Positions 24,244 through 31,915 of a stretch of DNA of 64,000 nucleotides are shown piece by piece (positions within the stretch are counted from its first letter, which is position 1; every line of letters starts with the position of its first letter). This DNA is from Ichthyenterobacterium magnum (GTDB lineage Bacteria > Bacteroidota > Bacteroidia > Flavobacteriales > Flavobacteriaceae): NCBI RefSeq assembly GCF_003610635.1, contig NZ_RAQJ01000007.1, positions 28,461 through 92,460 of the forward strand, in the 5' to 3' direction. The notes beneath the pieces were generated by a model, which saw only the letters and a list, made by a program, of their open reading frames with translations, had not been told where the DNA came from and made no database searches. A program made the translations under genes and the position numbers.

Positions 24244-24624
24244 TTATAATTTGTTTTGTTGTAAATTATTTAGAATAGCATATTCAATTAGTTTTCCTTT
24301 TCCTACTAGGTTTAATTTTTTTCTAATATTTTTTCTATGTGTTTCTATAGTAGAACTACTTCGTTTTAATTGAATGGCTATTTCTGAGGTTTTAAGTCCA
24401 TTACCTATTAAGTATAGTATTTGTTGTTCTCTGTTAGTTAATTTTTTTAAATGAGAATTTTTATTTATTGTAGTAAACAAAAAAATTAAAGAATTAATTA
24501 TTTTTTTATGAATACTAACTTCTTTTGTGGCTTCTAAAATTAAAATTACGTCTTCTTTAGATAATAACTTTCCTTTTTTGTTTATACCATTAAGTGCATT
24601 TATAACATGTTTAATACTACTCAT
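24244..24624 (-). CDS. LuxR-type helix-turn-helix protein without receiver domain
   Basis: 126 residues. The C-terminal half is a LuxR/GerE DNA-binding domain: KLTNREQQILYLIGNGLKTS, IAIQLKRSSSTIETHRKNI, RKKLNLVGKGKLIEYAILNN. The N-terminal 60 residues are helical (NALNGINKKGKLLSKEDVIL) and do not resemble a response-regulator receiver domain, so phosphorylation is not expected. It resembles the DNA-binding half of the response regulator at 24850-25473. Between the two lies a candidate small RNA. Regulon unknown. Confidence 0.8.
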   Translation of the reverse strand: MSSIKHVINALNGINKKGKLLSKEDVILILEATKEVSIHKKIINSLIFLFTTINKNSHLKKLTNREQQILYLIGNGLKTSEIAIQLKRSSSTIETHRKNIRKKLNLVGKGKLIEYAILNNLQQNKL

Positions 24625-24668
24625 TTTAGTGTTAATTTAATACTAATGTAGTTGTTATATGTACAAGG

Positions 24669-24756
24669 AAAAATCCCCATTGCTGGGGATTTTTGAATAG
24701 CTGGCTTATTTGTTTCCCTAAGACTAAATAGCAAAACCAGCTATATTAACTAACAC
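24669..24756 (-). ncRNA. Candidate small RNA between two LuxR-type genes
   Basis: Minus-strand reading: 5' GTTAGTTAATATAG, then a long hairpin with outer stem ATAGCTGG (24744-24737) and CCAGCTAT (24704-24697), then a terminator AAAAATCCCCA-GCAA-TGGGGATTTTT (24694-24669). The 5' end motif is shared with the candidate at 11210-11290. The upstream gene has its own terminator at 24807-24830, so this is a separate transcript. No ORF seen. Confidence 0.5.
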
Positions 24757-24806
24757 GTATCAACTTAATTTTGTTTTTATAAAACTACTAAATGGTGTAA
24801 GACAAA

Positions 24807-24830
24807 AAAATCCCCAGTATTGGGGATTTT
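24807..24830 (-). terminator. Intrinsic terminator after the NarL-type response regulator
   Basis: AAAATCCCCA (24807-24816) and TGGGGATTTT (24821-24830) form a 10-bp stem; on the minus strand it is followed by a T-run. Its core is nearly the same as the terminator of the small RNA next to it. Confidence 0.85.
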
Positions 24831-24849
24831 AGCAAGAGATGGCTAGGTG

Positions 24850-25473
24850 TTAAAATTTATATTTTTTTTCTATAGCATAGCGCATTAATTCACCTTTACC
24901 CTGAAGACCTAAAATACGTACCATGTTTTTACGATGTGTATCTACAGTTGTTATACCAATAAAAAGTTCTTCAGCAATTTCTCGTGAGGTTTTACCTTGA
25001 GCTATAAGTTGCAAAATTTCTATCTGTCGTTTGGTAAGTAAACCCTTCTTTTTTGTAGAAGCTTCAGAATTTAAACTATTAGTATTAATATTTGCATCAA
25101 AATAAGTGTTTCCTTGATGAACAGAGACTATGGCATTTAAGACTTCAGACAATGCTGAGTTTTTTAAAATATATCCTGATGCTCCTGCAGCTAACATTTG
25201 TTCAATAGCTTGAGTTTGATCAAACATCGAAAAAGCTAAAATTTTAATTTTTGGGTGTTTTTTTTTGATTTGTTTTGTAGCTTCTATGCCATCTAGTTTT
25301 GGCATTCTTATATCTGTTAAAATCACGTTTGGAGATTTTTTTTCTACAATATCTAGAAGTGCTTCTCCATCGTTAGCTGTACCAACAATAGTTATGTTAT
25401 CTTCATACTCTAAGAGTAACTGTATGCCATCAATTAAAGATTGATGGTCTTCTGCAATTGCTAGTCGTATCAT
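24850..25473 (-). CDS. NarL/FixJ-type response regulator
   Basis: 207 residues. The receiver domain (1-120) has the acidic pair in AIAEDHQ (E8, D9), the phosphoacceptor Asp54 in VILTDIRMPKLDG, and a Lys in SGYILKNSA. The LuxR/GerE HTH is at about 145-207: GLLTKRQIEILQLIAQGKTS, EIAEELFIGITTVDTHRKNM. Its ATG overlaps the stop of the upstream histidine kinase by 4 bp, making the two a clear two-component pair. Output DNA site unknown; the palindrome at 28067-28084 is a possible target. Confidence 0.93.
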   Translation of the reverse strand: MIRLAIAEDHQSLIDGIQLLLEYEDNITIVGTANDGEALLDIVEKKSPNVILTDIRMPKLDGIEATKQIKKKHPKIKILAFSMFDQTQAIEQMLAAGASGYILKNSALSEVLNAIVSVHQGNTYFDANINTNSLNSEASTKKKGLLTKRQIEILQLIAQGKTSREIAEELFIGITTVDTHRKNMVRILGLQGKGELMRYAIEKKYKF

Positions 25474-27311
25474 ATGGGTATATCTATAATTATGGTTGTG
25501 CCTTTTTTTATTTCAGATTCTATTATCATTTTGCCATTTAAATGCTCTATACGTTTGTCTATACTGCTTATTCCCATGCCTTTATGTTTGGTTGTGATTT
25601 GACTGGTATTAAATCCTTTACCATTATCTTCTACCATAATGTTAAGAGTGTCTTCATGGTTTGTTAAATGTATTGTAGCTTCTGATGCTTCAGCATGTTT
25701 TATAATATTGGCGACTAACTCCTGTATAATCCTAAATAGTGTTAGTTCTAGACTGTTTTCTAAACGATCATCTAAACCGTGATCTATAACATCTATAGTA
25801 ATTTTGTTGGATGCCGAAATTTTTTCAGCCATATGCTCGACAGCTTTTAATAAACCTTGTTTTGCAATTACACCTGAGTTTTTTGCATGAGCTACAGTAC
25901 GTACTTTATTATAGGCTTCGTCTATAAGTTGGTTTGTTTTATTAAAAAGTTCTGGCGAGTTTTTATCTTTTAAGGCATTAAAGTGTAGCTTTACAGTGGC
26001 CATTAGCCCACCAAGGTCATCATGTAAATCATTGGCAATGCGTTGACGTTCTTTTTCTTGACCTTCAATCATAGCATCAATAGCTGTAAGCTCTTGCTCT
26101 TTTAATACTGTTGCAAGTTTTTGAGTTTCGAGTGCTTTTTCTTGCTCGGCTAATTTTTGTTTACGACGTGTGTTTTTTTGAATTAGAAATGCTGTAATTC
26201 CTCCAAATAAAAGTAATGCTAAAGCAGCGATTAATAAGTTTCTATTTTGTTTTCGTTTGGCTTCGCTTTCTAGATTATCTGCTCTTAACTTTTCGTTATC
26301 AAACTCTTCTTTTATTCTGGCAATACCTTCACGCTGTTCTTCTAATTTTATACTATCTGAAAGCTTGTTATATTCTAATAAATGTGAGTATGCTGCTTTG
26401 TAATTCTTTTTTTGAGCATATAGACGAGAAAGATTTTCTTTAATCATCGATTTATAAAAAACAGTATGCTCAAGTAAAGTGATAGAGTCTGCTAACAAAT
26501 AGTAATGTTCTGCATGTTTTAAATCATTCTTACTCAAATATGAATTCCCTATATTCATATAAGTAGTAAAGTAGTTACTGGGATATTGTAGAGCTTTATT
26601 AGAATTAATAATCTGTAATTTTTTATTATAAAAAAAGATAGCAGAATCTGGAATTTCAATGTTTACTTCGTACAACACACCTAAACTATTTAATGTGTTA
26701 ATTAAAACGGCACTGTCTCTTTTTTTAAATTTAAACTGCAATGTTTTATTATAATATTCTGCAGCTTTTTTATTTTCATCCCTAAATAAATAATAGTTGC
26801 CTTTTAAAAAGGAATAGATGATTTTATGTGAATTGCTATTATATAACTTTGCTTTTTCTTCTAGCTTGTTTAAATAATCGAGTCTATAGGAATTGTCATC
26901 ATTATAGTCGTAAGACTGTGCTAAGCCAGAAAGTGATGATAATATTGTTAATGTATCTTTATTAGTTTTTGCTAGATTTAAAGCTTTAGTATGAAAAATA
27001 AAACTAAGCGAATCGTTTTGAGATATTCTATGAAAATAGGCGGTAAAGTATAGGAGTTTTATTTTTTTATTTTTCGGTAATTTATTATCCTTTTCTAAGA
27101 TAGAGATATACTTTTCTATTGAATCTAATTGGCGTAGTTTGCTAAAATAAATTAGCCTAAAGTAGTTCTTTAAAGATGAGCTTTTTTCAGCATCAATTTT
27201 TGAAAGTATAGATTCAACTGGAGTGACTCTGTCAAAATAATAATAAGTAGAGTCGTTCTGAGAATAGCAGAACGACCCAATCATTAAAATTAATACTGTA
27301 ATTATCTTCAT
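25470..27311 (-). CDS. TPR-containing sensor histidine kinase, HisKA_3 type
   Basis: 613 residues. Signal peptide at 1-17, then about 300 residues of TPR-like helical repeats outside the cytoplasm (for example LNTLNSLGVLYEVN, NIGNSYLSKNDLKHAEHYYL), a transmembrane helix at about 357-377, a coiled-coil (380-415), the phosphoacceptor region QRIANDLHDDLGGLMA with His430, and a HATPase_c domain with ELVANIIKHAEAS, MVEDNGKGF and HKGMGISSIDKRI. This DesK/LiaS-type architecture is widespread in Bacteroidota. It forms a coupled pair with the downstream NarL-type regulator. The stimulus is unknown; TPRs suggest protein or peptide sensing. Confidence 0.92.
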   Translation of the reverse strand: MKIITVLILMIGSFCYSQNDSTYYYFDRVTPVESILSKIDAEKSSSLKNYFRLIYFSKLRQLDSIEKYISILEKDNKLPKNKKIKLLYFTAYFHRISQNDSLSFIFHTKALNLAKTNKDTLTILSSLSGLAQSYDYNDDNSYRLDYLNKLEEKAKLYNSNSHKIIYSFLKGNYYLFRDENKKAAEYYNKTLQFKFKKRDSAVLINTLNSLGVLYEVNIEIPDSAIFFYNKKLQIINSNKALQYPSNYFTTYMNIGNSYLSKNDLKHAEHYYLLADSITLLEHTVFYKSMIKENLSRLYAQKKNYKAAYSHLLEYNKLSDSIKLEEQREGIARIKEEFDNEKLRADNLESEAKRKQNRNLLIAALALLLFGGITAFLIQKNTRRKQKLAEQEKALETQKLATVLKEQELTAIDAMIEGQEKERQRIANDLHDDLGGLMATVKLHFNALKDKNSPELFNKTNQLIDEAYNKVRTVAHAKNSGVIAKQGLLKAVEHMAEKISASNKITIDVIDHGLDDRLENSLELTLFRIIQELVANIIKHAEASEATIHLTNHEDTLNIMVEDNGKGFNTSQITTKHKGMGISSIDKRIEHLNGKMIIESEIKKGTTIIIDIPI

Positions 27312-27414
27312 TCTTAATTTAATTAAAATAAGAAGGTGTCTCTTTGATTCTTTTGATGTTTTATTAATAAACCTATTCCTTACTTTTAATTAGTAATATA
27401 TAGAGGTAATTGGG

Positions 27415-28008
27415 TTAGTTTTTAGTTGTGGCATTATCTGGTAGAAATGGAGAGCCCACAACTATTGAATTTTTTTTCCTTTTGCCTAAAATAATAATAG
27501 AATTACTTGGGCATTCATAATGAGCATCATCATAATCAAAGATTACATCTATATATAGTTTTTGTTTATTAATACCTTTAATTAATCCTTTAACGACCAC
27601 CTTGTCTTCTATCTTTGTGTTATTTCCGTATGACTTTCCTACGCTGTTGAATACCAATTTATTTTTGCTTTTATCACTTTTTTTAGCATTATAAGTTAAA
27701 GTATGGTCATGCGGGATTTGAAACCAGAGCGTAGCTTCTCCTTTTTCGGTGTCATATTCAGAATCATTTTCTGGATACTCAACCAAATCATCTAAAACTG
27801 CTTCTTTAGAATTACAAAATGTATGCTTTAAGTTTTCCTCTTCAGAAATATTAATTTGCTTTTTTATTTCTGTAATCTCAGTTTTTAAACTGTCTATTAT
27901 ATTATTGTTTTTTTCTACTTGGGTTTTTAAGTTGCCCGTACATCCTATAAATAGAAAAGTAAAAAGTAATGTTGAAACATTGAAATAAAGTTTTTGTGAG
28001 GTTTTCAT
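27415..28008 (-). CDS. Lipoprotein of unknown function with a coiled coil
   Basis: 197 residues. A lipobox (LLFTFLFIGC) places the lipidated Cys at about 23. Residues 25-60 are a heptad-like coiled coil (QVEKNNNIIDSLKTEITEIK). The rest is beta-rich, with GEATLWFQIPHDHTLTYNAK, VVVKGLIKGINKQKLYIDVI and NSIIILGKRKKNSIVVGSPF. No domain is recognised. It lies just upstream of the kinase gene (104 bp gap) and has its own promoter with an adjacent inverted repeat at 28067-28084, so it may be a target or partner of the signalling pair. Confidence 0.65.
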   Translation of the reverse strand: MKTSQKLYFNVSTLLFTFLFIGCTGNLKTQVEKNNNIIDSLKTEITEIKKQINISEEENLKHTFCNSKEAVLDDLVEYPENDSEYDTEKGEATLWFQIPHDHTLTYNAKKSDKSKNKLVFNSVGKSYGNNTKIEDKVVVKGLIKGINKQKLYIDVIFDYDDAHYECPSNSIIILGKRKKNSIVVGSPFLPDNATTKN

Positions 28009-28036
28009 AATTTAATAATTTAGTTAGCTATTGTTA

Positions 28037-28084
28037 CAAAGATGCAAAGTAGGACGGCATCAAAACATACCCATTACTAGGTAT
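28037..28084 (-). promoter_or_regulatory. Promoter with adjacent inverted repeat for the coiled-coil lipoprotein
   Basis: The minus strand has CATCTTTG at 28044-28037, close to the -7 consensus. The inverted repeat ATACC-N8-GGTAT at 28067-28084 lies at about -36 to -53 relative to the predicted start, a position used by activators. Confidence 0.4.
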
Positions 28085-28164
28085 ATTAAGCTATTAAGTT
28101 ACTAAAAAAAGAAAAAACATAAAGAAAATTCGGACAAGTGCTAAAAAACAATCGAAGAACTGTT

Positions 28165-28350
28165 TTATACAAATACAAATTTTATAGCAGCAATCATTAG
28201 TAAAAAAGCGATGAAAGCAATTAAAACCCAAATACTGCCTTTGTAGTATTTTCTATGAAGTTTTAGGTCTTTTCTGTAAGTATAAATCATAATAACTATA
28301 AATGCTATAGCAAATAAAATTCCGAAAATCAATTGACCTTTAGTAAACAT
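28165..28350 (-). CDS. Small membrane protein with two helices
   Basis: 61 residues from the ATG at 28350; an ATG six codons earlier is possible. The first helix (GQLIFGILFAIAFIVIMIY) is followed by a basic loop (YRKDLKLHRKYYKGS) and a second helix (IWVLIAFIAFLLMIAAIKFV). The pattern is known among small flavobacterial proteins but without a named function. It is divergent from the MazG-like gene, with 34 bp between starts. Confidence 0.6.
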   Translation of the reverse strand: MFTKGQLIFGILFAIAFIVIMIYTYRKDLKLHRKYYKGSIWVLIAFIAFLLMIAAIKFVFV

Positions 28351-28384
28351 ATAGTTATTTTTATGCAAAATTAAGATAATTAAA

Positions 28385-28771
28385 ATGAAGAATAAAATAG
28401 AAGCTGTTAAAGCATTTCATACAGCATTTAAAATTGGCCATAGAGAAACACCAAAAGCAGATTTAGGAGTAGATAAAAACACCTTGCGTTTTGAACTGAT
28501 GAAAGAAGAAAATGAAGAATACCTTGAAGCTGCAAACAATAATGATCTTGTTGAGGTTGCAGATGCTTTAGGAGATATGTTATATATATTATGCGGTACC
28601 ATAATAGAACATGGATTACAGCATAAAATTGAAGATGTATTTAATGAAATACAACAAAGTAATATGAGTAAGCTTGGAGAAAATGGCGAACCTATTTATA
28701 GAGAAGATGGTAAAGTACTTAAAGGTCCAAATTACTTTAAACCAAATATTTTATCTGTTTTAGAAGAATAA
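28385..28771 (+). CDS. MazG-like nucleoside triphosphate pyrophosphohydrolase
   Basis: 128 residues, one all-alpha NTP pyrophosphatase domain. The Mg2+-binding pattern is visible: ELMKEENEEYLEAANNNDL (ExxE) followed by VEVADALGDMLYILCGTI (ExxD). Members hydrolyse NTPs or dNTPs to monophosphates, often as house-cleaning enzymes. A conserved C-terminal block NMSKLGENGEPIYREDGKV is typical of the phage/bacterial branch. It ends next to a bidirectional terminator shared with ilvE. Substrate unknown. Confidence 0.82.
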   Translation: MKNKIEAVKAFHTAFKIGHRETPKADLGVDKNTLRFELMKEENEEYLEAANNNDLVEVADALGDMLYILCGTIIEHGLQHKIEDVFNEIQQSNMSKLGENGEPIYREDGKVLKGPNYFKPNILSVLEE

Positions 28772-28801
28772 AAAAAAGAAGCCAATTTGGCTTCTTTTTT
28801 T
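28772..28801. terminator. Bidirectional intrinsic terminator
   Basis: AAAAGAAGCCA and TGGCTTCTTTT form the stem, flanked by A-run and T-run on both sides, between the convergent MazG-like gene and ilvE. Confidence 0.9.
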
Positions 28802-28803
28802 AT

Positions 28804-29874
28804 TTATTTAATCTCGTACCTCCAATTGTGTTTATCATCAGTTAGATTATGTTGTATGTTTAATAATTGGGTTTTGAAAAGTGATGCATAAGAATCCTTG
28901 GTTGTTGGAATCTCAAATACTTCTTCAGAATGCTCAAAAGCAGAAATCGGACTTATAACCGCAGCAGTTCCTGCTCCAAATATTTCTTTTAACGAACCAT
29001 TTCTTGAAGCTTCTTTTATTTCATTAACACTTACACGTCTAACTTCAATATCAATATTATTATCGTTTGCTAGTTGAATAACACTCTTACGTGTAATACC
29101 ATCTAAAATACGATCGTTATTTGGTGCCGTAACCAGCTTATCATTAATTCTAAAAAAGATGTTCATGGTACCAGCTTCTTCTAAGTAATCATGTGTGCTA
29201 GCATCGGTCCAAATAATTTGCTGAAATCCTTTTTTCTGAGCTAAGCTAGTTGGGTAAAATTGAGCAGCATAATTTCCAGCAGCTTTTGCAAAACCAACGC
29301 CTCCATCTGCAGATCGACTATATTTTTCTGCAAACAAAACACGAACAGGCTCTGTATAATAAGCTTTAGCAGGAGAACAAATTATCATAAAACGGTAAGA
29401 TGCAGCTGGTGAAGCAGAAATTGCAGGTTCTGTAGCAATAACAAAAGGACGAACATATAACGAGTTTCCAATACCAGGCTTAATCCATGCCGAGTCTAAA
29501 TTTAAAAGGGTTTGTAAGCCATTAAAAAAATAATCTTCAGGAAATTCTGGCATCGCTAAACGCGCAGCAGATTTATTAATACGTTTAAAGTTTTCTTTAG
29601 GTCTAAACAAAAAGACCTTTTCATTATCATCTTTATAAGCCTTCATGCCTTCAAAAACCGCTTGACCATAATGAAACACTCTAGCAGAAGGTTCTATGGT
29701 CATTGGCTGATAAGGAGCAACTGTAGGCTGTTGCCATTCGCCATTTTCAAAATCACAGTAAAACATATAATCTGTAAACGTTCTTCCAAAAGTTAGATTG
29801 TTAAAATCTATACCTTCAATTTTTGAAGTTTCAGTTTTTACTACAACGATTTCGTTGGTTTTGGTACTTAACAT
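28804..29874 (-). CDS. ilvE: Branched-chain amino acid aminotransferase
   Basis: 356 residues, the length of the class IV BCAT II branch. It transfers amino groups between glutamate and leucine, isoleucine or valine with PLP. The PLP lysine is in GGVGFAKAAGNYAAQFYP. Other conserved parts: HYGQAVFEGMKAY, YVRPFVIATEP, EEAGTMNIFFRIND, and the C-terminal EIFGAGTAAVISPI. The gene has its own promoter at 29895-29902 and no other ilv gene nearby, as is common in this family. Confidence 0.95.
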   Translation of the reverse strand: MLSTKTNEIVVVKTETSKIEGIDFNNLTFGRTFTDYMFYCDFENGEWQQPTVAPYQPMTIEPSARVFHYGQAVFEGMKAYKDDNEKVFLFRPKENFKRINKSAARLAMPEFPEDYFFNGLQTLLNLDSAWIKPGIGNSLYVRPFVIATEPAISASPAASYRFMIICSPAKAYYTEPVRVLFAEKYSRSADGGVGFAKAAGNYAAQFYPTSLAQKKGFQQIIWTDASTHDYLEEAGTMNIFFRINDKLVTAPNNDRILDGITRKSVIQLANDNNIDIEVRRVSVNEIKEASRNGSLKEIFGAGTAAVISPISAFEHSEEVFEIPTTKDSYASLFKTQLLNIQHNLTDDKHNWRYEIK

Positions 29875-29894
29875 TCTTTATTTATTTATTAGTG

Positions 29895-29902
29895 CAAAAT
29901 TA
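29895..29902 (-). promoter_or_regulatory. Probable -7 element of ilvE
   Basis: Minus-strand TAATTTTG is a full match to TAnnTTTG, 21 bp before the ilvE ATG. Confidence 0.5.
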
Positions 29903-29991
29903 GGTATTTATAGTGGTTAAAAAAACATAATGTTTTCTAAAAAAATGCGTAACTTTAGGTCCTTAAAAATCAATAAAATTTTAGATTAATT

Positions 29992-30498
29992 ATGAAGAAG
30001 TTCTTAGCACTTTTTGTTATTGTATTAGTAATAATGTCTTGTAAAAATGAAGAGAAAAAAACTGAAGCTAAAGCAGAAGCCAATAAAGAGATTGCTTATG
30101 CTTCTTTTGGCAAGGAGATAAATGATAATGATGCATTGAGAGCTGATCGTATGGCTGTACATTACGCAAACATGACTGTTGGTGATTCTGTAAATTCAAA
30201 AATGATTGCTAAGGTTGATGAGGTTTGTCAAGCTAAAGGTTGCTGGATGAAGTTAAACCTTGAAAACGGTGAGCAGGTTATGGTTAAGTTTAAAGACTAT
30301 GGTTTTTTTATGCCTAAAGATATTGCAGGAAAAGAGGTTGTGATAAATGGAAAAGCTTTTGTAAACGAAGTACCAGTAGATGAGCAACGTCATTATGCCG
30401 AAGATGCTGGCAAATCTCCAGAAGAAATTGCTAAAATTACAGAGCCTAAAAAAACATATTCATTTGTGGCAGATGGTGTTTTGCTAAAAGAGGAATAA
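29992..30498 (+). CDS. DUF4920 lipoprotein
   Basis: 168 residues with a lipobox (FVIVLVIMSC, Cys at about 17) and a charged KEE linker. The body is DUF4920: AKVDEVCQAKGCWMKLNLEN with two conserved Cys, then KDYGFFMPKDIAGKEVVING and FVNEVPVDEQRHYAEDAG. It is a small beta-rich domain that resembles OB-fold stress or metal proteins; function unknown. The stop overlaps the next start by 1 bp (TAATG), so it is coupled to the haem-motif lipoprotein. Confidence 0.85.
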   Translation: MKKFLALFVIVLVIMSCKNEEKKTEAKAEANKEIAYASFGKEINDNDALRADRMAVHYANMTVGDSVNSKMIAKVDEVCQAKGCWMKLNLENGEQVMVKFKDYGFFMPKDIAGKEVVINGKAFVNEVPVDEQRHYAEDAGKSPEEIAKITEPKKTYSFVADGVLLKEE

Positions 30499-30932
30499 TG
30501 TTTAAATATTTTTGCTTAAGTGTACTAGTTTTGATGTTAAGTTGTAACACTTCTGAAAAAAAAGTAACAATAGTTGATGGCACTAAAAAGTATGATGTCT
30601 ATCAAGGTTCAGAAATGGCTATTTTAATGAGAGGTATGCATGCCTTTAATTTACAGCTTAAAAAAGAAGTTGAAAATGGTAAAATTACAACAGAATTTCC
30701 AGAAGAGTTTTTAAAGATTTATACAGCCGAATTTTCTGAGTCTAAATCTAGAAATAGTACATTTGATCAGTATTCTGGTAAATTTATTGAAGCTCAAAAA
30801 ATGGTGTTTACTGAGGATTCATCTGTCTCTCTTTCTAAACGATATAATACTGCAATTAACTTATGTATATCTTGTCATCAAACAGAATGTACAGGGCCAA
30901 TACCTAAAATTAAAAAGTTACTGATTAAATAA
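30498..30932 (+). CDS. Lipoprotein with a single c-type haem motif
   Basis: 144 residues. Lipobox VLVLMLSC with Cys at 16. Helical middle part (KYDVYQGSEMAILMRGMHAF and LKIYTAEFSESKSRNS) followed by one CXXCH haem-attachment motif, CISCH at 123-127, with nearby CTGPIPKIKKL at the C-terminus. It looks like a monohaem cytochrome of the periplasm or membrane surface, four-helix type. Coupled by a 1-bp overlap to the DUF4920 gene upstream; ends 5 bp before mnmD. An electron-transfer role is inferred from the motif only. Confidence 0.7.
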   Translation: MFKYFCLSVLVLMLSCNTSEKKVTIVDGTKKYDVYQGSEMAILMRGMHAFNLQLKKEVENGKITTEFPEEFLKIYTAEFSESKSRNSTFDQYSGKFIEAQKMVFTEDSSVSLSKRYNTAINLCISCHQTECTGPIPKIKKLLIK

Positions 30933-30937
30933 GTTAA

Positions 30938-31636
30938 GTGCAACGAAAAATAATAACAACAAAAGACGGTTCAAAAACCATACAAATTGAAGAATGGAAT
31001 GAGCAATATCATTCTGTTCATGGAGCAATACAAGAAGCAAATCATGTGTTTATAAAACATGGTTTGCTTTTTTGTTATTCTGAATTTTTCTCACAAACAA
31101 AAAATGAAATTTCTATTCTTGAAATTGGTTTTGGTACAGGTTTAAATGCTTTAATAACATTATTAGAAGCTGAAAAATTAAAACTAAAAATAAACTATAC
31201 TGGAGTAGAAGCTTATCCTGTACTTCAAAAAGAAATTGAGCAACTTAATTATGCTGAAGAATTAAACGCAGATAACAGTATTTTTTTAGAGATGCATAAT
31301 GCCCAATGGGAAACGCAAAGAGAAATTACAGAAAACTTCATTCTTAATAAACAACAAAAATTCTTCAAAGATATTACAGAAACAAACACATATAATCTTA
31401 TTTATTTTGATGCTTTTGGCGCAAGAGTACAGCCAGATTTATGGACAGAAGTAATATTTAAAGCAATGTATAAGGCGTTAAAAAATAAAGGTGTGTTGGT
31501 GACTTATTCTGCTAAAGGTAGTGTGCGCCGTGCTATGCAAGCTGTAGGTTTTATTGTTGAACGTTTACCTGGTCCTCCAGGAAAACGTGAAATGTTGAGA
31601 GCCACGAAATATGGCAATCAACATTCAACGATTTGA
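30938..31636 (+). CDS. mnmD: tRNA mnm5s2U34 methyltransferase MnmD
   Basis: 232 residues from a GTG start; no ATG is nearby. The SAM-binding motif is EIGFGTGLNAL at 62-72; YFDAFGARVQPDLWTEVIF carries the catalytic DAF segment, followed by LVTYSAKGSVRRAM and ERLPGPPGKREMLRA at the C-terminus. It is the stand-alone MnmD, equal to the methyltransferase half of MnmC, which finishes the wobble-uridine modification nm5s2U to mnm5s2U. The last 45 bp, coding EMLRATKYGNQHSTI, are tandemly repeated downstream, so the C-terminus may have been altered by duplication. Confidence 0.82.
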   Translation: MQRKIITTKDGSKTIQIEEWNEQYHSVHGAIQEANHVFIKHGLLFCYSEFFSQTKNEISILEIGFGTGLNALITLLEAEKLKLKINYTGVEAYPVLQKEIEQLNYAEELNADNSIFLEMHNAQWETQREITENFILNKQQKFFKDITETNTYNLIYFDAFGARVQPDLWTEVIFKAMYKALKNKGVLVTYSAKGSVRRAMQAVGFIVERLPGPPGKREMLRATKYGNQHSTI

Positions 31637-31797
31637 AATAAATAATAGATGAGTTAAATGTTGAGAGCCACGAAATATGGCAATCAACATTCAACGATTT
31701 AAAATAAATAATAGATGAGTTAAATGCTAAGAGCCAGGAAATGCTTTTAGTATTTGGTAATTTTTTTTGAGTTAAATGTTGAGAGCCACGAAATATG
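31592..31797 (+). repeat. Tandem duplication of the mnmD 3' end, 66-bp unit
   Basis: A unit starting ATGTTGAGAGCCACGAAATA is present at 31592 and 31658 (66 bp apart, nearly identical), a diverged part copy at 31724 (again 66 bp), and a short copy at 31776. The first copy is inside mnmD and holds its stop codon; the others are non-coding. The rest of the gap to 31915 holds no gene. Confidence 0.9.
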
Positions 31798-31915
31798 ACG
31801 ATTAATATTAAACTACTTCAAATAACGAGTATAGTTCATAAATTAACTTAAGCTCTTGTTAAACCTTCATAATAGTAAGAGGTCATCAGTTTTGGTTTTG
31901 TAACTTTGTTAGGCT

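Noticed and set aside
31592..31797. CRISPR-like or mobile-element repeat
   Set aside because: Contiguous 66-bp duplications of the mnmD end without spacers, inverted ends or transposase.
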